Shown one piece after another: positions 51,702 through 60,368 of a stretch of DNA of 64,000 bases (positions within the stretch are counted from its first letter, which is position 1; every line of letters begins with the position of its first letter). Source of the DNA: Oligoflexus tunisiensis (GTDB lineage: Bacteria; Bdellovibrionota_B; Oligoflexia; Oligoflexales; Oligoflexaceae); assembly GCF_001748245.1 (NCBI RefSeq), contig NZ_BDFO01000001.1, positions 6,105,346 to 6,169,345 on the forward strand, in the 5' to 3' direction. The notes beneath the pieces are model-generated. The model made no database searches. It was not told the origin of the DNA and saw nothing but the letters and a program-made list of their open reading frames with translations. Made by a program: the position numbers and the translations under genes.

Positions 51702-51723
51702 GGTTTGTTTCCTTATGGGACGC

Positions 51724-52005
51724 TTATGTCCTGGCGCTCTCCTGTTCATCCTCCCGGCTCGAGCGACGACGACCACCACGGTCTTCCTCGTCCTGATCGC
51801 CGTGAACCTCACCATAGGCTTTCATGACGCTCACGGGCGAATCGAATTCCTCATCCGGAAACTGCTCGAGGAGATCGATGATGTCATCGGGAGCCTTATT
51901 CTTCCGCGCTGTTTCGATCAGAGTTTCTTTATCTGCGGGATAATCAATCCCTCCCAGAAAACTTTGGACATTGGCCGGCGATGTTCCAGACAGACCTCGT
52001 GTCAT
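51724..52005 (-). CDS. DUF2795 protein
   Basis: A 93-residue protein. The core (about 12-65) VQSFLGGIDYPADKETLIET followed by PDDIIDLLEQFPDEEFDSPV is the DUF2795 domain, a small helical module of unknown function often found with stress genes. A highly charged Arg/Glu/Asp tail follows. AAGGGGG precedes ATG 52005; an upstream in-frame ATG (52029) lacks this. It is 22 nt from the GT2 gene, probably co-transcribed, and divergent from the BON gene. Confidence 0.82.
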   Translation of the reverse strand: MTRGLSGTSPANVQSFLGGIDYPADKETLIETARKNKAPDDIIDLLEQFPDEEFDSPVSVMKAYGEVHGDQDEEDRGGRRRSSREDEQESART

Positions 52006-52207
52006 TGGGAATCCCCCTTTTTGTTTCAATTACTCTCAAACTATTACAAAAAACCGGCGGGAAAAATACTGGAGGGAATGCGCAGGCCGAGAGAGGCGAT
52101 GAAGTCTCTTTTGTCTGAGCAAATCCATGGATATGTCCCTTGCGTTCGATAGCTTAAGCTTATATCCGTTTCGTCTTTGACTTATCTTGTTTTTAGGGAG
52201 GTCAACT

Positions 52208-52540
52208 ATGGTAAACCGAGACACGCAAACAGATTCGGACATGAATCAGAACGCCGGGACCAGCGAGGCTGACGAACGCATCCGTAAGGAGGTCTATAAA
52301 CTTCTTGAAGCCCAACCGCAGATTGATACTTCGAAACTCGAAGTTCGAGTGGAGAACGGTGAGGCCATTCTTGTCGGCATTGTTCAAAGTGAAGAACAGC
52401 GGACCATGCTGGAGGATCTGGTGGCATCCGTCCAGGGTGTGACCGATGTCCAGGACGCTCTTGATCTGGCCACGGATATCCGTGAGGAGGCGTCCCGCAT
52501 CTCGCAGGAGGACCAAGGGCAGCCGTCTGCACCGATGTAA
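52208..52540 (+). CDS. BON-domain protein (cytoplasmic)
   Basis: A 110-residue protein with no signal peptide. Residues 25-95 form one BON domain (IRKEVYKLLEAQPQIDTSKL, then VENGEAILVGIVQSEEQRTM and a GVTDVQDAL end). BON domains bind phospholipids or other proteins; this soluble form recurs near stress genes. GGGAGG 6 nt before ATG 52208. The ribosome-binding site and first codons are nearly identical to a stub at 5417-5442. It is the only plus-strand gene within the saccharide cluster. Confidence 0.8.
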   Translation: MVNRDTQTDSDMNQNAGTSEADERIRKEVYKLLEAQPQIDTSKLEVRVENGEAILVGIVQSEEQRTMLEDLVASVQGVTDVQDALDLATDIREEASRISQEDQGQPSAPM

Positions 52541-52563
52541 CAACAGTCCAGGCCTCGGGTCGT

Positions 52564-52594
52564 AGGGCAGATTCCTGTCACCAGGTCCTGCCCT
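52564..52594. terminator. Hairpin between convergent BON and GT2 genes
   Basis: Perfect 7-bp arms AGGGCAG (52564-52570) and CTGCCCT (52588-52594) with a 17-nt loop lie 23 nt after the BON stop and 16 nt after the convergent GT2 stop. There is no T-run, but the position suits a bidirectional terminator. Confidence 0.4.
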
Positions 52595-52610
52595 CGATGG
52601 CATTGCTGTT

Positions 52611-53609
52611 TCAAAGGAACAGCACGCGAAAGTGCAGAGCCCCGCGCAAGCGCCAGTAAATGGACAGCAAAGGAATCACCAGGGAGGTCACAATCATTTC
52701 GCAGATATGCTTCAGCTGCCGCGACGTATGAGCCAGGCGTTTCTGCAGAAAGCGAAGGGTCAGAGCCAGCCAGACAAAAAACGCCAGCCAGGCCAGCGGT
52801 TTGATGGAGAACACAAGACTGCCGCCGAGGACCAAAAGCGCCAGCAGAATTCCGTAATACAACCAAGGCGGATGAGCCTGGATCTTCTCTCCGTAAAGAC
52901 GAGGATGTTTCTTATAGAGCAGAGCATTGAATAGGCTTTTTTTCTGCTGCCGAAGACTCACGCCCCAGCTGGCTGGCCTGACCGGATGCACCACCACTGC
53001 CGATGGAACGTGCTGCACCTTCTGGGGCGGATGCGACGCTTTCGAACATTCCAGAATGGAAAAATAGAGGTCGGAATCCTCCCGCCAGGCCGCTGTGAAA
53101 CGTTCATCAAAACCACCGGTCCGCTCCAAAATGTTCCTGCGGCAAAAGCAATTGGCGGTGGCGAATTCAGCCCGACTGAGCCCGGCCGCATCCCACTCAT
53201 AATCGGTGGGCTCAGCAGGCAGCGGAACGTCGATGTAACCCCACAGGGCCGCAACCGAGGGATCAGCAAAGGCCTTCCAACCCTCTTCCAGCCAGGCGCC
53301 GTCCGGGATCGTATCATCATCCGTGAAAGCGATGATGTCCGCCCGGGCTCTTTTCCAGCCGGCGTTGCGGGCCCCGGCGGGTCCCTGAGTCTGCACCACC
53401 GGGACGTAATGCACAGCGAAGGCACTCTGCTTTTGAAAGTCGAAGACTTCGTCATGCGTCGCGGCATCAGGCCCATCATCGGCAACGATCACCTCGAAAT
53501 ATTCAGGCGCCAGGGACTGACGTGCGAGGGCATCCAGACAGCGCCGCAGCATGTCCGGCCTCTTGTAGGTTGGTATGACGACCGATAGTTTCAAGGATTC
53601 AGACACCAC
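52611..53609 (-). CDS. Family 2 glycosyltransferase with C-terminal membrane helices
   Basis: A 332-residue protein. The GT-A domain (1-235) has SVVIPTYKRPDMLRRCLDAL, PAGARNAGWKRARADIIAFT with the D-x-D motif DDDTIPDGAW, and FDERFTAAWREDSDLYF as catalytic region. Two or three TM helices follow (about 250-285, 300-320). The GTG start at 53609 (or the next GTG, 53606) follows GGGGGAA. It overlaps the carbamoyltransferase end by 11 nt, so they are coupled. A membrane-bound sugar transferase of the cluster. Confidence 0.85.
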   Translation of the reverse strand: MVSESLKLSVVIPTYKRPDMLRRCLDALARQSLAPEYFEVIVADDGPDAATHDEVFDFQKQSAFAVHYVPVVQTQGPAGARNAGWKRARADIIAFTDDDTIPDGAWLEEGWKAFADPSVAALWGYIDVPLPAEPTDYEWDAAGLSRAEFATANCFCRRNILERTGGFDERFTAAWREDSDLYFSILECSKASHPPQKVQHVPSAVVVHPVRPASWGVSLRQQKKSLFNALLYKKHPRLYGEKIQAHPPWLYYGILLALLVLGGSLVFSIKPLAWLAFFVWLALTLRFLQKRLAHTSRQLKHICEMIVTSLVIPLLSIYWRLRGALHFRVLFL

Positions 53610-55353
53610 GTGTTTCCCCCGATGCCATCCTGAGTTTCGTCACAATGAAGGAGCCCATCACCAGCACATCGAGTGGCGAGGTATAAAAACAGGCCACCGC
53701 ATCAGCTGGCGTGCAGACGATAGGCTGCCCTTTGGTATTGAAGGAGGTGTTGATCAGAACAGGCACGCCTGTTTTCTGACCGAAGGCCTGGATAAGCTCA
53801 TAATAGAGAGCATTTTGCTGAGTGTTGACGGTTTGAACCCGAGCCGTCCCATCAATATGGCAAACAGCAGGGATCAAAGGCGCTTTCTCAGGACGCACAT
53901 CATGCACAAAGAGCATGAAGGGCGACACGTGAACGTTGAGAAACCAGGCCGAGGCCTCCTCTTCAAGGACCACGGGCGCGACCGGCCGAAAATCCTCACG
54001 ATCCTTGATATCATTGAGCCGGGCCTGCATTTCAGCACGCAGGGGAGACGCGAGAATGGATCGGCTTCCGAGCGCGCGTGGTCCAAACTCCATGCGCCCC
54101 TGAAACCAGCCCACGATGTTATCGGCAATCAAAAGATCGGCCACGTCCTGAGCCAGGTGCTCCGATTTTCGGTAGCTCAACTTGGACCGCTTGAGCTGCT
54201 CTTCAATCGCCTCATCATCGAAGGCAGGCCCCAGGTAAACATGATCCATCCGATAGGATCGTTTCTGGGCCCGACGCTCTTTCCCATCAATCCAAAGGGC
54301 AGCGCCCAAACTTGTGCCGGCGTCACCGGCCGCGGGCTGCACCCAAACATCTTCAAAGGGACCATGATCACGAATTCTGGCATTCATCACGCAGTTGAGA
54401 GCGACGCCACCGGCCATGCAGAGATGGGGCAGACGCGTTTCCTGATGCAGCCAATGGGCCAGCTCCAGCACGGTCTCTTCCAGGACCTTCTGCAGCGAGT
54501 GGGCAATATCGAAGTGGCGTTCCGAAAACTCCTCGCCGCGCCTGCGCTCGGGCCCCAATCGTTCCACGAGCCGGAGCGGCTGCAGGCGATACTGCCCCTT
54601 TCCCGTGATTTGCACGATATCCCGGAATTCCTGCAGGTAGCGTGGCTTGCCGAATGAAGCCAGCGCCATCACCTTGTATTCGTCTGAGGAATGCAGAAAG
54701 CCGAGATACGTGGTGACCTCCTCGTAGAGCATACCCAGAGAGTGCGGCATGTGCACCTGGCCCAGGATCTCCATGGATACGTCCTTGCCGAATCCATAAT
54801 TGGTGGTCGCCTGCTCGCCGCGTCCATCGAGGGTCATGACTGCCGCTTCGACAAAGGGAGAAGGATGAAAAGCACTGGCCGCATGAGCCAGATGATGCGG
54901 GACGAAGTGCCACTGAAAGGGACCATCAAAGCGAATGCCCTGAAACCGCTTCGCCAGGTGATGGGGAAAGCCTCCAGCCAGATGCCGCGGTGCATTCAGG
55001 ATCGAAGACAGGAATAGACCCTCCCACACGGAGTCCCACTGCTCCGGCTTGGGATGGGCACTCGGTTCCATGGGCAGCACCAGACTCTGATCCTGCAGGC
55101 CGGTTTTGTTCCGCTGAAGCGCGGGGTCATAGGAATAGGCCACGTGCTCCACATCCTGGAGCCGGATGCCGGCCTCTTCAAGACAATAATGCATCGCATG
55201 GAAAGGCAATTCATAGGTCGAGAACGGAATGGGACGTTTGCCGTGCTTGATCCGAGTGAAACGTTCCTCTTCCGCGGCCGCAAGCACCTGGCCATCCTTC
55301 ACGAGGCAAGCCGATGAGTCATGAAAGGCGGCATTGATTCCCAGTGTATACAT
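53599..55353 (-). CDS. NodU/CmcH-type carbamoyltransferase
   Basis: A 584-residue enzyme transferring a carbamoyl group from carbamoyl phosphate to a hydroxyl, typically of a sugar or antibiotic. The N-terminal Kae1-like domain begins TLGINAAFHDSSACLVKDG and has AAEEERFTRIKHGKRPIPF. The C-terminal domain has FQGRMEFGPRALGSRSILA, RPVAPVV and PVLINTSFNTKGQPIVCTP. All hallmark motifs are present and the length is typical. ATG 55353 follows AGGAG. The upstream GT9 gene overlaps its start by 35 nt. In this cluster it probably decorates the saccharide. Confidence 0.93.
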   Translation of the reverse strand: MYTLGINAAFHDSSACLVKDGQVLAAAEEERFTRIKHGKRPIPFSTYELPFHAMHYCLEEAGIRLQDVEHVAYSYDPALQRNKTGLQDQSLVLPMEPSAHPKPEQWDSVWEGLFLSSILNAPRHLAGGFPHHLAKRFQGIRFDGPFQWHFVPHHLAHAASAFHPSPFVEAAVMTLDGRGEQATTNYGFGKDVSMEILGQVHMPHSLGMLYEEVTTYLGFLHSSDEYKVMALASFGKPRYLQEFRDIVQITGKGQYRLQPLRLVERLGPERRRGEEFSERHFDIAHSLQKVLEETVLELAHWLHQETRLPHLCMAGGVALNCVMNARIRDHGPFEDVWVQPAAGDAGTSLGAALWIDGKERRAQKRSYRMDHVYLGPAFDDEAIEEQLKRSKLSYRKSEHLAQDVADLLIADNIVGWFQGRMEFGPRALGSRSILASPLRAEMQARLNDIKDREDFRPVAPVVLEEEASAWFLNVHVSPFMLFVHDVRPEKAPLIPAVCHIDGTARVQTVNTQQNALYYELIQAFGQKTGVPVLINTSFNTKGQPIVCTPADAVACFYTSPLDVLVMGSFIVTKLRMASGETRGV

Positions 55354-56422
55354 GGCGTTGACTCTCCTGAAGTTCCTGTCTGAGTGAGAGTGCGGCGTCC
55401 ACCACCTCGTCAACGCTGACGCCTCTCAAACAATGATTGTGACCATGGGGACAAACGCTCTTGAAACAGTTGCGACAAGGAACATCCTTGTTCAGGACCC
55501 GATGCGGGACCATCCAGGGCGTATGCTGCGGGTTGGTGAGGGCATAAAGATCGACCACGGGTGTTCCAACGGAGGAAGCGATGTGAACAGGGGCGGTGTT
55601 ATTGGAAATCAAAAGGTCGGCCGCAGCGATCAGGCTGCAGAATTCGGCAAAATCGAGCGATCCAAAGAGTTCAAAAACTCCATCGTCCGGGAGCGATTCC
55701 TGCATCGTTTCCCAAAGGCTGCGTTCACTGGCGCTGCCAGTCAGGATGATTTGATAGCCTTCCTCTTCGACAAGCCGCCTGGCGACCTGGGAGAATTTTT
55801 GCGGAGGATAGCGTCGGGACGGAGCTGTGGCGCCCGGGTGCATCACGATCCAGGGTTTTGTGGGGTCCACTCCCAGCCGTTGACAAACCTGCTGCGCACG
55901 CTGCCAAGCTGCATCCGGAAGGTTCAGCTGCATACGCTCATCGGTGATCGTACAGCCAAGACTGGCGACCAGATCGAGGTGGCGTCTGACCTCATGACGA
56001 ATGCCTTGTTCCGGTTCAATCTCCTTCACCCAGTGCGTGAGCAATTGGTAAGGGTTTTCCCGGCAATAGGCCGCTCGCAGCGGAATATCAGCCAGATGGC
56101 AGAGCAGTGCAGCTGGTAACGGGTTTTGACTGAAGACCGTGAAAATAAGGGCGGCATCAAATTGGTGAAGGCGCAATACCTCGATCATCTCGTGATCCAC
56201 CTGGCTGCTCACCCGTGAGGGAGTCGCCTTCATCCAGGGCGCTTCATAGACGATGGTGTCATCCACCCCTTGCAGGCAAGCGGCGGCCTTCTGCCCTGCA
56301 GGTGATGTCAGGAGGGTGAGCGTACGATCCGGTTGATCCTCGCTGAGGCATCGCAAGGCCGGAGCTGTCATCAGCAAATCGCCCAGCGCGTCCAATCGAA
56401 TGCAGAGTATGTTTTTTGCCAT
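55319..56422 (-). CDS. Family 9 glycosyltransferase (heptosyltransferase-like)
   Basis: A 367-residue GT-B enzyme. It starts ILCIRLDALGDLLMTAPALR, a classic GT9 N-terminus. The C-terminal half has IVMHPGATAPSRRYPPQKF and the nucleotide site LISNNTAPVHIASSVGTPVV. GT9 enzymes transfer heptose or similar sugars from ADP-heptose. ATG 56422 fits the family start, although its ribosome-binding site is weak; the 46-residue upstream extension overlaps gmhB and is unlikely. The neighbouring GmhB-like phosphatase supports a heptose substrate. Confidence 0.88.
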   Translation of the reverse strand: MAKNILCIRLDALGDLLMTAPALRCLSEDQPDRTLTLLTSPAGQKAAACLQGVDDTIVYEAPWMKATPSRVSSQVDHEMIEVLRLHQFDAALIFTVFSQNPLPAALLCHLADIPLRAAYCRENPYQLLTHWVKEIEPEQGIRHEVRRHLDLVASLGCTITDERMQLNLPDAAWQRAQQVCQRLGVDPTKPWIVMHPGATAPSRRYPPQKFSQVARRLVEEEGYQIILTGSASERSLWETMQESLPDDGVFELFGSLDFAEFCSLIAAADLLISNNTAPVHIASSVGTPVVDLYALTNPQHTPWMVPHRVLNKDVPCRNCFKSVCPHGHNHCLRGVSVDEVVDAALSLRQELQESQRHVYTGNQCRLS

Positions 56423-56435
56423 TTTCCAGGCGTTT

Positions 56436-57020
56436 TCATTGGGCCACACGCGTCTCCCCCTTCCGACCTGCAATATATCGGGCGGCTTCCACAAGACTGT
56501 GGGCCGTGTAATCCGGAACCCGCAGGGCTGAGCTGAAATCCCATTCCGTTTCATGACCATTGTTGATCAGGATCGCCCGGCATCCTGCGCGATGCCCGGC
56601 CTCCACATCGTGAAGGATGTCGCCGATAAACCATGAAGCGGACAGATCGATATCGAGTTCCCGCGCCGCTTTCAGAATCATGCCGGGCATCGGCTTGCGG
56701 CAGGCGCAGGACACGGCATAGGCTGGGATGCGCCCCGCCGGATGATGGGGGCAATAGTAAAATCCTGCCAGCGGAATGGCCGCCGGCCTGAGCTGGCGCT
56801 CGATTTCCTGATATACAGCCGCGAGAGCATCTTCCTGAAAATAGCCGAGAGCCACCCCGGACTGGTTGGAGATAAGACAGAGTTCGTAATCCGCCTGAAG
56901 CAGACACGTGAGAGCCTCGACAGCTCCTGGCACCAGCATGATGCGGCGCGGCTCCACATTATAGGGAACATCCTCGATCAAGGTCCCATCCTTATCCAGG
57001 AAAATGGCTCGCTTGCGCAT
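56436..57020 (-). CDS. gmhB: HAD phosphatase, GmhB-like (heptose bisphosphate phosphatase)
   Basis: A 194-residue HAD-IIIA phosphatase. It has the nucleophile motif FLDKDGTLIEDVPY (D9, D11), motif II ISNQSG, the zinc-binding cysteines in YYCPHHP and SCACRKP, and motif IV FIGDILHDVEAG. This set is diagnostic for D-glycero-manno-heptose-1,7-bisphosphate 7-phosphatases, in ADP- or GDP-heptose synthesis. Other heptose enzymes (GmhA, HldE) are not in the window. It is 14 nt from the SDR and GT9 genes, in the same operon. Confidence 0.88.
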   Translation of the reverse strand: MRKRAIFLDKDGTLIEDVPYNVEPRRIMLVPGAVEALTCLLQADYELCLISNQSGVALGYFQEDALAAVYQEIERQLRPAAIPLAGFYYCPHHPAGRIPAYAVSCACRKPMPGMILKAARELDIDLSASWFIGDILHDVEAGHRAGCRAILINNGHETEWDFSSALRVPDYTAHSLVEAARYIAGRKGETRVAQ

Positions 57021-57034
57021 GATTCACCGACTCT

Positions 57035-57757
57035 TCAGGGCCATGAGGTTTCCCCCATCGGCAGTACCATCAGTTCGGGAATCGTGGTTTCGCGCGGCAT
57101 TTTCAGGACCTGAGCAATCGCCTCGGCGACATTCGCGGGATCCTGCAGAGTATCGACATTGATATCGGGGAAGCGATCCAGGAGGAAAGGCGTCCGCATG
57201 CCGCCACAGATCACGGCGGTCACCTTCACGCCCTGCGGTCGCGCTTCCGTGTGCAGAGCATGACTGAATCCCAAAAGACCCCACTTGCTCGCATGATAGG
57301 CTGAGGCATTGGGCCAGCAGCGTTTAGCCGCGGTCGAAATGATATTTATGATGTGACCCGCTCCCTGCTCACTCATGGCCGGCAGGACGGCCCGGGACAG
57401 CAGAAAGGGCCCGCGAAGATTGGTCTCCATAATATTGTCCCAATCCTCGGGCGTGAGTTCCTGGATGGAAACCGTGCGATCGACGCCGGCATTGTTCACA
57501 AGGACATCGATTTTTCCATACTCGGATAGAATGCGGTGAACGCCACTCTGAATTTGCTCATGGTTTCTCACATCAAGTTCCAACGGATGCGCATGCAGTC
57601 CGCGTTCCGTGATGGACGCCGCCGTTTGCCGGGCCTGCTCGACCTTGAAATCGCAGACCACCACCCGCATGCCTTCTTCCGCCAGTTTTTTGCAGGTGGC
57701 CTGCCCGAGTCCCTGTCCACCGCCGGTGACCATCGCGACCTTTTGCGTTCCTTGCAT
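57035..57757 (-). CDS. Short-chain dehydrogenase/reductase
   Basis: A 240-residue NAD(P)-dependent oxidoreductase. The cofactor motif is TGGGQGLGQATCKKL (G-x3-G-x-G), followed by DVLVNNAG, catalytic Ser in NIISTAAKR (offset by neighbouring Ser/Thr) and YHASKWG (Tyr-x3-Lys). Closest type is FabG-like SDR of unknown substrate. In the cluster it may oxidise or reduce a sugar intermediate. GGAGAAG precedes ATG. It lies 11 nt after the GT4 gene. Confidence 0.87.
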   Translation of the reverse strand: MQGTQKVAMVTGGGQGLGQATCKKLAEEGMRVVVCDFKVEQARQTAASITERGLHAHPLELDVRNHEQIQSGVHRILSEYGKIDVLVNNAGVDRTVSIQELTPEDWDNIMETNLRGPFLLSRAVLPAMSEQGAGHIINIISTAAKRCWPNASAYHASKWGLLGFSHALHTEARPQGVKVTAVICGGMRTPFLLDRFPDINVDTLQDPANVAEAIAQVLKMPRETTIPELMVLPMGETSWP

Positions 57758-57768
57758 GTTCTCTTCTC

Positions 57769-59061
57769 CTAAAAGCGTATGAAGTCAGACTTCGCTCTTT
57801 GCTTATGAAAGGACTTGGACTGCATGCCTTCGAAAATGACGTTTTCGTACATGCGACTCAACTGCTCCACCACCTTCTGCCAGGTAAAATAATGGTAGGC
57901 GCGCGTTCGAGCCCTCTGGCTCATGATCAGGAGATCCTCCGGGTGCTCAAAGAGCAGACTCAGGCGGTCGCCTATGGCCTCGGGATCATCATGGGGAACC
58001 AGAAATCCTGTCCTGCCGTCCTGCACGGAATATTTGATGCCACCCACGCGCGAGCCGACCACAGGTTTGCCGCAGGCCATGGCCTCCACCGGCGTGATGC
58101 CGAAGGGTTCATACCAGGGTGTGCTGACGAACACGTCGGCCGCACTGAAATAGGTGACAATTTCCTTCCGGGATTTCCGCCCGCAAAAAATCACCTTGTC
58201 CTCGATGCCCTCCTCCGCCGCGATGGTTTGCAGCCGGCCGATTTCGGGCGTCAGTACCGGATCAGGTGCCTCGGATTCACCGCCCACGATCAGCATCTGC
58301 GCATCCTTTTTCCAGCGCCGGACGAAATGCGCAAAGCCACGGATGGCCTGATCGACTCCTTTTCGCGGGACCAGACGGCCCAGCTGCAGGACCGTGGGGA
58401 TGTCAGGTTTAACTCCAATCACCTGCCGGGCGATCTCCCGATCCTGAACCTGAAATTCCTCGGGATCGAACCCACACGGAACCATGGTGATGCGATGGGA
58501 ATCCGCCTCATAGAAACTGATCAGATCGGAACGATCCTGTGGGCACTCTGCGACGATTTGATTCGCTTCGGCCACGATGCGATCCTCGACCTCGAAGCGA
58601 ACATCCGGGAAAAGATCCTGATCACCCTGGTAAAGGCGTCGGACGCGACCCAGGGCATGAAATGTGATCACAAAGGGTATATTGAGGATTTGTTTCAGAT
58701 CCGCCGCGACGAGACCTGACATCCAGAAATTGGCGTGGATCAAATCATAGCGCTTGCGTTGAGCCTTGCAGAACTTCAGCATATAGAGGGTGAACTGAGG
58801 CATGTACTGGTAGAGGTCCTCTTTGGGAATCCAGCGGGCCGGGCCTGCCGGAACATTGATGAGCCCAATCCCGCGGTCGAGGACTTCCACTTCCAATTTG
58901 CGCTCGTCGTCGCGCCGGGTGAAGATATCCACATGATGACCGAGAGCCCGCAGATGGCGGGCGACCTGAGCCACGTAAAGGTTCTGCCCTCCCTGATCCA
59001 CTCCTCCCAGGATTCCTTCCGGTGATGCGTGCTCACTGATGATAGCTATGCGCCTTGCCAC
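57769..59061 (-). CDS. Family 4 glycosyltransferase (sucrose-phosphate-synthase-like)
   Basis: A 430-residue GT-B enzyme. The N-terminal SEHASPEGILGGVDQGGQN acceptor loop resembles sucrose-phosphate synthase and MshA-like enzymes. The C-terminal half has LQLGRLVPRKGVDQAIRGF and the E-x7-E motif EPFGITPVEAMACGKPVVGS. GTG 59061 follows GAGGAG. It overlaps the upstream glycosyltransferase gene by 16 nt and the SDR follows, so all are one operon. Donor and acceptor unknown. Confidence 0.88.
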   Translation of the reverse strand: MARRIAIISEHASPEGILGGVDQGGQNLYVAQVARHLRALGHHVDIFTRRDDERKLEVEVLDRGIGLINVPAGPARWIPKEDLYQYMPQFTLYMLKFCKAQRKRYDLIHANFWMSGLVAADLKQILNIPFVITFHALGRVRRLYQGDQDLFPDVRFEVEDRIVAEANQIVAECPQDRSDLISFYEADSHRITMVPCGFDPEEFQVQDREIARQVIGVKPDIPTVLQLGRLVPRKGVDQAIRGFAHFVRRWKKDAQMLIVGGESEAPDPVLTPEIGRLQTIAAEEGIEDKVIFCGRKSRKEIVTYFSAADVFVSTPWYEPFGITPVEAMACGKPVVGSRVGGIKYSVQDGRTGFLVPHDDPEAIGDRLSLLFEHPEDLLIMSQRARTRAYHYFTWQKVVEQLSRMYENVIFEGMQSKSFHKQRAKSDFIRF

Positions 59062-60056
59062 TCCAACTTCTCCTCGTAAAGAGCTTGACCTGTCGGCTGC
59101 CGGGCCCAGCTGTGACCGGTTACGTCAGCCAGCGTTTCACACCAATCGCGAATGAAGCGTCCCAGGGCAAAACGCTCCAAAGCCACCTGCCGGGCTTCCC
59201 TGCTCATTCGTTCGGCTTCTTTTGGGGTTTGAATCAGATGTCTCATGGCATCAACGAGCCGATCCACGTCGGTGTCGATGTATCCGGACCGCCCATTCTC
59301 AACCACCGTGACCATTTCCGTGGTGGCGAGACCGACGATGGGCATGCCGATCATCATCGCTTCGCAAACAGCCAGACCCAGGCTTGTGTAGCGAATCGGG
59401 TTGAAGAAAAAGCGATAGTGGGATTGATAGGCAAAAAGATCGGCATGCCTGATCTCACCGATGCCTCCCGCTTCCTTCCACCCCATCCCCACGAGGTCGA
59501 GGTCCACCCTGCTTTTCGCGTGCTGAAAAATATCGAGTCCAAGACGTCGTCCCCGCTTTTGCATGTTATTGACGACCACAATCCCGCGTTCGAGATTGCC
59601 ACGATAGGAAATATCAGGCGGGGCTTTCACTCCATGTTCAATCACCCGGGTCGGCGAACGCCCGCAGTCCCACATCAGACGATTGAAGGGCGTGACATGA
59701 ACGATCAGGATTTCCGGGTCATCCACCGGATGTTTGGTATCCGTCGGATGTTCCCGGGGTGGATCATGCTCCAAAAATATTTGAGGCAGGCGCAATTGCC
59801 GATCGGAGAAAATACGCGGTCCCTCGTCACGAAAATTTCCAGCCTGCTGGTAAAGGATGCAATCGATGTCGAGATCCCTCACGCTTTCGAGAGGCACCTC
59901 TTTCAGGTTGTCAGGCCATGGATAGCTTGGTGTTCGGCCGATACAGAAGCCGGATCGATCCCTGTTCACCGGAATGAAAATTTCATGAGGGATGTGCGCG
60001 AGGTAGTAGAGGTAACTGCCATGAACATGCCAGGTGAAAATCTTGAGTGACCGCAC
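59046..60056 (-). CDS. GT4-like glycosyltransferase
   Basis: About 336 residues. It starts LKIFTWHVHGSYLYYLA, as in a group of GT-B transferases. The C-terminal part has VVVNNMQKRGRRLGLDIF and a nucleotide-binding segment YTSLGLAVCEAMMIGMPIVG with E-M-V and a GYIDTD end. I use GTG 60056 because GAGAGG lies 5 nt upstream and the family start falls there; GTG 60089 is open but without a ribosome-binding site. It is first in the minus-strand operon and overlaps the next gene by 16 nt. Confidence 0.8.
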   Translation of the reverse strand: MRSLKIFTWHVHGSYLYYLAHIPHEIFIPVNRDRSGFCIGRTPSYPWPDNLKEVPLESVRDLDIDCILYQQAGNFRDEGPRIFSDRQLRLPQIFLEHDPPREHPTDTKHPVDDPEILIVHVTPFNRLMWDCGRSPTRVIEHGVKAPPDISYRGNLERGIVVVNNMQKRGRRLGLDIFQHAKSRVDLDLVGMGWKEAGGIGEIRHADLFAYQSHYRFFFNPIRYTSLGLAVCEAMMIGMPIVGLATTEMVTVVENGRSGYIDTDVDRLVDAMRHLIQTPKEAERMSREARQVALERFALGRFIRDWCETLADVTGHSWARQPTGQALYEEKLEWQGA

Positions 60057-60368
60057 ATAGACCTCTCGCTGAATTGCTTCAGTAGGCACTTTACGTTGAT
60101 TGTCTGCAGAAAATGAATCCTCAAGATATCGCAGCGAAATATGCCGTTGGAAAAAATGAGGTGGCTCGAAAAAGATTCTGATAGTTTTTGTGCACTATTG
60201 GATTTACACTCGCAACGCAACGGCAATGAGGACCTTGCTTAATTTTTAAACAGCAAGCCGGACCTGCTGAATTTGGCTCCTGCTGGGCAACTTCTGTTGT
60301 TCGGTCTTCTCCTCCTCATTTCCACGTTCTTTATTCTTCCTGTGTCCACCGTTCCTGCAAGGAAAGCC
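60057..60368. other. Divergent promoter region of the saccharide operon and the ABC transporter
   Basis: This gap must contain promoters for the minus-strand saccharide operon and the plus-strand ABC transporter. No ORF with coding character or clear terminator is present. 60100-60245 is A+T-rich, as expected for promoters; I cannot mark exact boxes. Confidence 0.5.

Noticed and set aside
53575..54657. 360-codon plus-strand ORF
   Set aside because: Antisense shadow of the carbamoyltransferase, which shows all family motifs.
57799..60050. Two plus-strand ORFs of 306 and 331 codons
   Set aside because: Antisense of two glycosyltransferase genes with clear motifs; the shadow products have no family features.
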